NCBI GenBank assembly: GCA_031771865.1
Contig: JASISA010000027.1
Location: 2,604,001-2,668,000, forward strand
Direction of reading: 5' to 3'
Origin: Nothophaeocryptopus gaeumannii
Lineage: Eukaryota; Ascomycota; Dothideomycetes; Mycosphaerellales; Mycosphaerellaceae
Length of the DNA stretch: 64,000 bases
Shown here piece after piece: positions 45,140-53,627 of the stretch. Under the pieces are notes generated by a model. It saw nothing but the letters and a program-made list of their open reading frames with translations, was not told the DNA's origin and searched no databases. The position numbers were made by a program, and so were the translations under genes. The stretch's first letter is position 1; each line of letters starts with the position of its first letter.

Positions 45140-45776
45140 GTATGATACCCGAAGATGCAGATTCCAAGATCTTCTCCCATGGTTTTAACGCGTCGCTGGT
45201 CTCACACGTTTCCTCATCTAAAAAGACTGAATTGCATTCCAAAGTTGCATAGATACAAGATGTGATTTGTATCTTTATACTACATCGTACAAGATGGTGA
45301 CGTTCTTGGCAATCAACACTAGAGGAAGGAGCGCGGACGCACGGACCACCTACATTCACATGAAGCCGGCGACGTTTTCGTGCACTGTCGTAAACCGCTC
45401 ACTCATTCTGAAGTCTTACGCTCAGTGTTGTATCTTGTTAAACGTCCACGTATACTGGATTGTGCTAGCTGAGCCGTTTTCTGCCGGGTCCAAGCAGCGT
45501 TTGCTGGTGAAGGTGAAGTGAAGGCCGTGAATGAAGCTCAACGGTCGCTGCATGAACAACGTCAAACCGTGTCAGCAAATCATGGCGCACATACGCTCGT
45601 GACACTCGCCTCTGTCCTCCCTCTCGTCGTCCGCCGCTCGCTTGAAGAGTCGCAGACTTCACTTCACGCCTGCGCCCATGACACCAATTTGACCTCATCA
45701 TCGCACTCGTCATTTGGTCTTACTATACATCCTCACCCTCACATCAGCAAATCGCTGCGCCGGTTGACAGATCTCA
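45140..45776. other. divergent intergenic region
   Basis: About 640 bp between two divergent start codons. Only short overlapping frames. The last 150 bp are C/T-rich (ctctgtcctccctctcgtc), as expected for a leader. Confidence 0.5.
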
Positions 45777-47061
45777 ATGGCTCCTAACGTGGATGTCATG
45801 CCGCTCCTTGGCCGTGACAACGATGCTTGGTGGAAAGACGACATCCAGAAACAGGAGGAACTCGGTCACGTCGCCGCTTGGGATGAGAGACAGACGAAGA
45901 GGCGATTGGATGCGGTCCACGAGAGCGGCGACCCCCACGCCGCTAGAAACCTCAAGCCAGACGAGGATCCAACACCTTGGCCAGGAATGTGCAGTACTTT
46001 TCCAATGAATCGAAATTACGACTATGTTCTGGATGAGTAAGTGATCTCCCGACTCGAGTCCTGAATTGTTACTGAAGCTGCGCTTTCCCTTCACAGAATC
46101 ATCCCAGCCTTGGTGCAGGATTGCGAGATCAAGGAAAAGGAGTGGCAGATATGCCAAATGGACTTTACGCAGAAGTTGCAACAGGCGCAACAAGTCGCTC
46201 GGGCCTATCCAGAACGCTACGCAGCCATCCAGTAAGTGCTGTCATCGGAGCACACATGTATCAGCGACTGACGGTCATGTTCCCAGTCACTATCGCGCTC
46301 TGGCTCGAGAAGCCGAAGAGCAGAACAAGCGGGCGTACAGAGACTTCTTGAACGCACGAAGCGACCTCGATGCCGCAACGAAGAAGGATGGCAATGAGAC
46401 CGTCCAGAAGGTGGTCAACAAGAACGTTCAGAACCACGCAACGCAGCCACAGGTACCCACCGTTCGTACTCGTCCGGTTCACGGAAGGATTCCAGTTCCG
46501 CTGACCCAAAAGGAGCTGGATATCGTCGCCCCGATTTGCGGACCACCGCCACCACTATCACAAGCAGCAGTGGCAGCAGAGCCAGAGCGGCGCAGATGTC
46601 CTGAACAGCCAGAAAACCAACAAGAGCCAGAGGAGCTAAATGAGTCAGACGAATCAGACGAGTCGGAAGAGTCAGAAGAGTCAGATGATTCAGACGAGCT
46701 GGAAGAGGCACCGACTCGTCTCCAACAGCTTCTCAGGTCCACCGGCGTGCCAACGCACCACCAGCAGCAAGTCCAGAAGCACGCGGCAACACCACCATTG
46801 GATCGCAACTCAGAGTCGCGCAGTGGCTCAAAAGATACGGACGAAGGCCCTGACGCCGACGATATCACAATCGTCGACGCTGAGGTACTGATTGCTCATC
46901 CTACCGCAACAGCCACATGACACTGACTGACTATCTCACTTCCACAGGACTCTCCCAAAGACGCCGCAGGCTGTAGCCACCTTCGTGCCATTGAAAAGGT
47001 CAACAAGAAGCGAAACAATTGGTCTGGAATTGCAGCCTTGTTTGGCTATTTCACCAGGTAA
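45777..47061 (+). CDS. uncharacterised protein with helical N-terminus and acidic Ser/Glu run
   Basis: Four exons (45777-46036, 46097-46231, 46287-46884, 46948-47061) join in phase to 368 residues. The N-terminal part is Trp- and charge-rich (DNDAWWKDD, WDERQTKRRLDAV, DPTPWPGM). A long helical, probably coiled-coil stretch follows (EKEWQICQMDFTQKLQQAQQ, ALAREAEEQNKRAY). The middle has Pro runs and an ESDESDESEESEES acidic run near residue 260. The last exon is more hydrophobic (WSGIAALFGYF) and ends FTR then TAA. The stop overlaps a good splice donor (gtaagt at 47059), so a further exon is possible. No family recognised. The acidic run resembles those of nuclear chaperone or chromatin proteins, but this is weak evidence. 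Confidence 0.65.
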
Positions 47062-47313
47062 GTATTGTCCTCTTCGGCGGCAGGGCGAGCTGTTGGGTAG
47101 ATAGTAGCGCTGCTTTCTCCTTGGATCGGAACGACGGAGCGTCCTTGGAGGGCGTCATCGGCTGTATAAAGAACGGAAGAGATGAGGGATTGTAGAGAAG
47201 GTTTCGGCGTTTGGATGGGAGCTCTCGAAGTTGGGAAGCTCAACGGATTGTTTTTGGAGCGACAGTCGGTCGCATTTGAACATCATGGCTGGACAGGACA
47301 GAGAGCATGCAAA

Positions 47314-48079
47314 TTAGCTCATCTCCCGCAAGAAGTTGTCCTCCTTAATCTTCGCCCTTCGTTTCTCCCGCATAGCCTTGGTCAACTCTTCTTGCGCCTC
47401 ATAAGCCTTTACATTCCCTTCCACCGTCCCATCGCCACTGGGCAAATCGATGCTCTGCTCGTACAGCGGAATCTTGGGTTGCAAAGACTCGGGATTCAAA
47501 AGCTGCTGTTTCCGGAGTGCTTTGGCCGCTATTCTCCGCTGCTTCTTCGATTTTGCTGGTCACCGACAGTCAGTATACCTGCATATCACGATGTATCATC
47601 AAATGCACAGAGAGCTTCTGGCCTGAGAACATACAGAATAGATCCCCTTCTGCATCCTTCCCACTGCTCCCTGTCGCATCTCCCTTCTTCTCCAGCGCCG
47701 TCCACAGCCAATCCGGATATTCTGTATCTTCCAAAGCCACCGGATCCTGCTGGTTTTTCATAAAGTTCAAGCCCTTCAGCACAGTCCCAGCAGGTACGCT
47801 CGATGCGACCTTCAGTGGTGTCTTCTTCTGCTTCGTGTTGATCGGTAGGTCTACTTTGTCGCTTTTCGGTGAAGGGGTAAGAGGGGTACTGAACGGCTGC
47901 GCAGCAGACGTCGAGGTCGCGGCGGGCTTGTCGTTTGGTCGAGGATTCGTTGCGGTCGTTTCTTGGGCGGATACTGCTTGTGCTCGGGACGCAGTCTGCT
48001 GCGAGAACATCCTGCTAGATTGGGTAACCCTAGAGCCATTTCGCCGGGCAAGACGCTGTAGACACCTTTGACAGATCAT
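47314..48079 (-). CDS. MRPL37: mitochondrial large-subunit ribosomal protein mL54 (Mrpl37)
   Basis: Two exons (47635-48079 and 47314-47555) encode 228 residues. The N-terminus (MICQRCLQRLARRNGSR) is basic and lacks acids, as a mitochondrial presequence should be. A Thr/Ala/Pro-rich linker follows. Then come the mL54 blocks: SVPAGTVLKGLNFMK, DTEYPDWLWTAL and a basic C-terminal region with SKSKKQRRIAAKALRKQQ, ending KIKEDNFLREMS. mL54 sits in the mitochondrial large ribosomal subunit. The intron (gtatgt to gaccag, 79 nt) splits a Ser codon. The gene converges with the uncharacterised gene ending at 47061. Confidence 0.9.
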
Positions 48080-48710
48080 GATGGTAAGTGGTTGGCCTGT
48101 GCGGAGTGAGTCGAAGCTGCATTCGTAGCATTGAAGTCGGAGCTCCTGGCGTATCTCTCACCCCCGATCTTCGCCGCAAGGGTCACGTGTCGTCCACTGT
48201 CAACATCCAATGAAAACGACTGCTACGGCAATGTGTTCACGAAACGTCAAGAGTATCATCTTTTCATTCTGTTCAATATCAATTGCAGCGATACATCTTC
48301 TGATGCTCGCCTATCCAAACAGACATAGCAGCCGGCTGCAGGGGTATAGCGAGTGAGTCCTCAATTGTAGCATGTGCCGGCACCTGACTCCGTTGCATGA
48401 GCATATTCCATCCTCCCTATGACAATGAGTTTCCAGCAACGCAGCGTAACATCATCAACAGAATTAACAAACACCCGTGTAATTCTGAGCCGTTGCATGG
48501 TGGTATCTCAAGCCCTGTGACCAATCTGAATCGCTTCCTCCCGACTGATGTCCCGTTCGCCACCAAAGGCTAGTCGCGTACAAAAGAAACAATTATCGCG
48601 TCGCGTAAGAATGCGACACGTAAATATGGCATCCATCATGTTCGGTGTTGGCATGAAGAGCCCCGATAAGAATCGAATTCTGCACAATGTGAGGCCGTCG
48701 AGGGGGGATT
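48080..48710. other. intergenic region
   Basis: About 630 bp between mL54 and the HAP2 3' end. No supported gene. It should hold the mL54 promoter and the HAP2 3' untranslated region. Confidence 0.5.
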
Positions 48711-49718
48711 TCACGCCTCGTCATCGTCATCGTCGTCGCCGTCTTGGTCTCCACCTTTGACCTTCTTGTTGTTCGGGGTATCATTCTTGCTCAAGTCGCC
48801 TGCTTTTCTCTTAGCGCCATTTTCGGTGCCATTTGTGACACCATCTTCACCTTTCGAGTCAGCATCTCCGCCCATGCCCCGTGCCTCCATTTGCGCAACT
48901 TCCTCCGCGGTTAAGAACCGCCCACCAGGCCCTCTTGGCCGGCGCATAGCATGGTTGTGTCGCGACTCGTGCAAATACGGCTTCCTGCCCTTGCTAGTGA
49001 GACGCAATGCTTCCTCTAATTTCTGCCGCGCCATTCGTCTTTTCAATATGCGATGGAACTGTTTCGCGTTCACGTACAGCGGCGATTCTTCGTTCGCGCC
49101 AGCGACTGGAACTTCGGGAGACTGTTGTTGAGGTGGCGCGGATGCCTGCGGCGCTTGTGGTTGTGTTGGAGGGCGGGGCGCACCCATTGGCGGCTGTCCT
49201 TGTGGATTTTGGATGGCAGGGCTGTTCACAGAGTGTGACATTCTCCGTTGCTGTTGCATTTGCGGCGGCAAATTGTTAGGCATGGGCTGCGCAGAAGGCA
49301 TGTTCATCTGTGTCGCCATGGTGCTTGGTACATTCATCTGGCCTTGTCTAGGTGATTGCGGGTTGGGTCTTTGCATGTTACCGTCGGTCTTGACCTGGTT
49401 CATTCGAGGACTTGTTTGAGGCATCGTGCCCGGCATCGACGAATCGGGCATCGAGTATGCTGGATATCCCGAGGCCGCTGCGGTCGCCATAGCGGCGGCT
49501 TGTGAGGGCGACACTCCATAATTCGGTTGCATACCGTATGCCGGATTGTAGCCCATTTGTGGCATCATATGCTGTCCTCCCATCTGAGGCGGTTGCTGAT
49601 GCTGCGCATAGCTTGGTGGCTGTTGCTGGGTCTGCATGACGGGACTCTGCTGAGGGCCGTTGTGCGCATGAGGATAGGCGGAGGGTTGCTGAGGATGGTA
49701 TTGCGAATACGAGTCCAT
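48711..49718 (-). CDS. HAP2: HAP2/NF-YA-type CCAAT-binding transcription factor subunit
   Basis: One exon, 335 residues. The core NF-YA domain at about 212-269 has both conserved parts. The subunit-association helix reads SPLYVNAKQFHRILKRRMARQ. The DNA-contacting part reads PYLHESRHNHAMRRPRGPGGRF. HAP2 joins HAP3 and HAP5 to bind CCAAT boxes and control respiration, iron and secondary metabolism genes in fungi. The 210 residues before the core are Gln/Pro/Met-rich, typical of activation regions. The C-terminus has a bipartite basic signal (KRKAGDL and KKVKGG) and ends in a run of Asp. The aspergilli call the orthologue HapB. Confidence 0.97.
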   Translation of the reverse strand: MDSYSQYHPQQPSAYPHAHNGPQQSPVMQTQQQPPSYAQHQQPPQMGGQHMMPQMGYNPAYGMQPNYGVSPSQAAAMATAAASGYPAYSMPDSSMPGTMPQTSPRMNQVKTDGNMQRPNPQSPRQGQMNVPSTMATQMNMPSAQPMPNNLPPQMQQQRRMSHSVNSPAIQNPQGQPPMGAPRPPTQPQAPQASAPPQQQSPEVPVAGANEESPLYVNAKQFHRILKRRMARQKLEEALRLTSKGRKPYLHESRHNHAMRRPRGPGGRFLTAEEVAQMEARGMGGDADSKGEDGVTNGTENGAKRKAGDLSKNDTPNNKKVKGGDQDGDDDDDDEA

Positions 49719-50741
49719 GATGGAGGACGAGGTCGATTTGGCGAGCAGCGCGTAGAGCTAATCAAGGTTCGGGGGTCGACGAGCCGCGTGCAGTCTCGAC
49801 GAAGCGACTGAAGACGCGATGAGGTGTCAGCCTTTGTTGTCGCTGCCCAAGGCGCTGGATGGTAGCCACAGCAAGCTGTCTGAAACTCCCTGCAGGCTGC
49901 GCGCACTCGCAGAGACTCTGACGATGGACCTCACGGGAGGTCCGCTCCCGCCGCAGGCTCCGCGACGGACAGCAACAGCGAGGCGGTGCTGAGGCTTTGC
50001 GGTGCGGCGACGGCGAGGATTGGAGGCAGCGGAGAAAGCGAATAGGTGCAGACGTACCTCTCACTGGCTACACCGCAGGAGGGCGGAGTTGACAGCACGG
50101 GGACTAACTGCCGGTCCAAACATTAGCGACGGTTCCTAGGCTCAAATACAGGTACGCATAGCAGCAATTGGTGACGCGTGTGGTCGGTCGGCGGGAGCAA
50201 GAGGTGAGCTGCATGCTTCCCGTGCCAGCACATAGATCCCCTCCAATCGACAGCGCATCAACCGCTCGCGCCTGTGACGAAGGTTTCCGGACGCCGCATG
50301 CACCGCCACATGTGACAGCGAAGAGCAGAGCGAGGGTCGCGAGCGCGATCCCATCTCGTCCAGTCGTGTCCGGGCGTCTGTCTGGGGATCGCGTGCGTGG
50401 TGCGCCGTTCCGCGGGTTGAGTTCGATGCGACATGCGACCGACAGTGCTCCCGGGACGCTGCCAACAGAGCCCGTCCGTCGTGGACGAGGAAGTGCAGCA
50501 GCAGTACCGGCGACCAGACACACAGGTTTGGCCCAAGATACTCGAGCTCGTTGACGCCGGGTTGACGCCGTAGTCGTGGACTGCTGGTGCTTCGCGACGC
50601 ATGCGCTCCAGTGCGTGATGAGTGATGTTGGATGGAATCGGGACAGCGACTTACCCTTTTTCAGGCCTTCTGCTCTACACCAGCTTCTTCCCTACCGTTT
50701 TCAGCCTGCTGCAGCGTTAGCATGTCTGTTGCGATTCATCA

Positions 50742-50776
50742 ATGCCAGATGCCAGATGCCAGATGCCAGGCGCCAG
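50742..50776. repeat. 7-bp tandem repeat (atgccag)
   Basis: Four perfect copies of atgccag are followed by one variant (gcgccag), 35 bp in total. A minisatellite-like slippage tract in non-coding DNA. It may vary in length between strains. Confidence 0.85.
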
Positions 50777-50856
50777 ATGCGCCGCGGCAATCGATGAACG
50801 TTATTCGTCGTTGCGACTGGCCAGCAACTGCCAACGACGGGTGGATGGCCGCCCGT

Positions 50857-50886
50857 GGTCGCAGTCGCGGTCGCGGTCGCGGGCGC
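50857..50886. repeat. 6-bp tandem repeat (ggtcgc)
   Basis: Five units of ggtcgc with one or two changed bases in units two and five, 30 bp in total. Non-coding, close to the 7-bp repeat. Confidence 0.75.
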
Positions 50887-52342
50887 TCGTCCTAGGCGGC
50901 GACACGGTCGCATAGGGCCGCCTTCACGTTGCGTGCAGTATGGAGAGGCTTACCTGTATCTCATTCGTCGTGTTGTTCCCCAGCGAGTGGAAGCGCGCAA
51001 GACCGGGCCTGATTGGGTGCCTCTGTCAAAGTGTGATGATTGGAGGAGAGCGAGGTCATTGAGGAAAGAGCGGGAAAGCCAGCCTCCGGCAAAAGTGAGC
51101 GCGTGTCGCGGGGCTGAAGGCTTGGCGCCGCTCACTTTTGCACTCGACTGTGAGCTCACTCTCGCGGGTGAGGCTGAATATCACAACGTGGGAAATGTCA
51201 AGACGGCAATTCTCGCGCTACTTTGGCTCCGGACTTGCTCGCTCTGGCACGCATTATATGCTACATATGCAGTGCATCGCTGCTCGCCATGCTGCCCAGT
51301 GCGCCGCCGGGGCCTCGCCCGAGAACCTTGAGAGCAAGAGACACATGGTAAAGGAAGCATGGCCGCTGTAACGCTTCGCCCCGACGAGCTGCTAGCGAGA
51401 TCCTGCTTGTCCGACCACCTCATTCGTCGGCACTGACATTATTGTTTGACAGTGGTAGCCGCCCTTATGGCTGCGCTTCTTTGCTTGAGTTCATACCTCC
51501 AGCATAGTGACACTCCTTCACTACCATCCGTCTGCGACGTTGACGGCGTTGCTTTCGCATCGCGTGCAGGACGCAAAGTGAACTCATCAGGTAGCCGCTC
51601 ACGTCAGCGTCTTCGGGGTTTCGTCACGACCTGTGCGCTGGTTCGCGCCGCGCTGGCTTGACCGATCAATACGGACTCTGATCCGGGGCCATTCACCGTT
51701 TCAACTCGTCGCCTGAACAGCCAGGTACCGGGTCCCAGAGCGGTTCATGACTTTTCAATCGACATCTATACCGCTTGATCTTTGCCGTTTTCTAGACGCA
51801 AGGCGCGCTCAAGGCTGCGTATGCTTTAGTTGCACAGACAGCCTTTGTGGTCTTGTACAACACAATACCTCGCTAGCCTGTAACGCGTGCGTCACAGCAC
51901 ATGGTCCTCGGCGTGTCGCCAACCTCATGCATTAGTTGGGAGAGCATGTGCAGGCGCATTGCGGTCGGCAATCGACATGCTTGCCGTCGATGAAACATGC
52001 TATAGCCTTTGGTGTCCAATGAGGCGTCCAAGACGTGCAGGCGGCCAGGCTGGTTTCAGACTTGGCGTAGCCTCGCAGGCCATGCTGTGGCAGACGCACA
52101 TGAGGAATCGCCTGCGATTTCAGCGTTTGTGCATCCCGACGACCTCCATCATTGTTGCACATAGCTGCCAGGGGCGAAAGAATCACCATTTTCCAGTCTC
52201 TTTGCGGCATTCTCCCCGTGCTAGTGCAACGTCGTTTCAACACGTGACATTGTCGCGGAGAACAGCAATCAAAATGAGAATCATGGAAGCAGCGACCGAG
52301 TTCAACATCCTGCTCGCCAGCTCTATCGGGTGGATGATGGAC

Positions 52343-53388
52343 TCAGTCTCGTGTCTCATGCTGCCACAGGACCATCTCCCGAGTTTTGCGATCCCACTTG
52401 TACGGTTGCCCCTCACCGACATTGTAGGTGAGGTAATTGTTTGTGCCACCTTTGATCATGGCTCTCCGAAATGTGATGTTGATCCGGCCCTTCTCTGCGT
52501 CGCCACCCTTACGTTTGGGAATGCTATGAAGCCATTGACTTTGCGTCTTTCCTCGCATTAGAATCATATCTCCGGAAGCTAAAGGGAGTTTCATTGGCTT
52601 CGTTTCCGATTCGTGCTTCCCAGGCGTTGGCTTGTGCTTCATCAAGAAGTCCCTCGTTCCGCCAAGAGAGAAAGACGCAATCGTAGGATCAGCGCCCAAG
52701 AACCGCTCATCGTCGCTGTGGTAGGAGATACTATCGTTTCCAGTAGCGTAGTAGTTCACGAGTGCGAAATTGAACTTGCAGCCAGTAGTATTCTCCGTCA
52801 GTCGGCGTAGAATATCAAGACACTCAGGGATTGGTCGAGGCTTGTACTTGTATGTATTCGCTGGAAGCGATTTACCTGTGGCAGCGTCCACAGGCGCGCC
52901 TTCTGCGAAGCGCGCCGTCTCATCCAAGCCAAAAACAGTGGTGAAGCGTGGGGTGTTTATCTGCGTCTCAACGGGCCCGCGTTTAATATTGTACTGCACT
53001 CTATAGAAGAATAGCTCTTCTCCTGATTTAAAAGAATTAGCGACGGTGTCAGACGAGCAAAATCCTCTCACATAAGAGGCAACATACGAAGAAATTCGAA
53101 CAGTTCAAGCCTGATCTCTTTGGGAACGTACGGCTGAAAGTACAACAAGTCTAAGTCTGGCTGATCGTTTATCGAACGACCTTCCGCAGCAGGAGCAAAG
53201 TGGAGTGTTTCTTGCAGTCCTGGTGGCAAGTGAGGGACCGCGAACGGATAGGTAGGATGTCTCGACACCTCATGGCCTTTGGTGCCGGTAGTGAGATCCT
53301 CTTCACACACGGCAACCTCTGCCTTGGGTCTCTTTGTCGTTGGAGGGCCGATGAAGAAACTGTCCAGTGTCCGCGGCCGCTTGGACAT
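52343..53388 (-). CDS. AlkB-like Fe(II)/2-oxoglutarate dioxygenase (ALKBH2/3-like)
   Basis: Two exons (53088-53388 and 52343-53022) encode 326 residues. The junction (donor gtatgt) restores the family word FEFLREELFFYRV. AlkB enzymes remove alkyl groups such as 1-methyladenine and 3-methylcytosine from nucleic acid. Iron ligands are His202 and Asp204 in YHSDDE and the distal His266 in QWLHSIPKR. Arg280 and Arg286 in RINITFR are the usual 2-oxoglutarate and catalytic arginines. NYYATGNDSI and SFSLGGTRDF are typical of the ALKBH2/3 group. The N-terminus (MSKRPRTLDSFF) is basic, with SFF that could be a PCNA-interacting box (TLDSFF), as in human ALKBH2. This points to nuclear DNA repair. Confidence 0.92.
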
Positions 53389-53627
53389 AGTGAAGGTGAT
53401 AGTCGATGTTGCGAATATTGATTGCAGTGCCAGGCAAAGTGCTTTGGCGATGACGCGCTGACCAGGGTCGCGCTCTTATTCGTCATCAACGCGAATTCGT
53501 GCACGTGTCGGCCGAAGCTGCCTTCGAGCACGCTGGACTATCAATCAACCTCATCTCATCGTATCCAGTTCGAGCTCCTGCTGGGCGATGGAAAGAAGAC
53601 GCAAATGAGACATTGCGTATCTGCGGC
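53389..53627. promoter_or_regulatory. 239-bp divergent promoter between AlkB-like gene and RAD17
   Basis: Two DNA-damage genes start back to back 239 bp apart. No TATA box is seen. The interval contains tgacgcgctga near 53450 and is GC-rich. The RAD17 frame is open over the last 130 bp, without an ATG. Confidence 0.55.

Larger units (their letters stand above)
49719..52342. other. long intergenic region upstream of HAP2
   Basis: About 2.6 kb lying between HAP2 and the AlkB-like gene. Many overlapping short frames (up to 224 codons at 51887-52561 +), none with a domain. The last overlaps the AlkB 3' end. Two short tandem repeats are listed separately. A long HAP2 leader is likely, since regulator genes often have them. 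Confidence 0.45.

Noticed and set aside
46635..46700. Tandem gaatcagacgag-like repeat as a separate element
   Set aside because: It is in frame and encodes the acidic Glu/Ser/Asp run of the uncharacterised gene at 45777-47061, so it is coding low complexity.
51887..52561. 224-codon plus-strand open frame near the AlkB-like gene
   Set aside because: Its 3' half is antisense to the coding sequence of the AlkB-like gene, and the rest has no recognisable motif.
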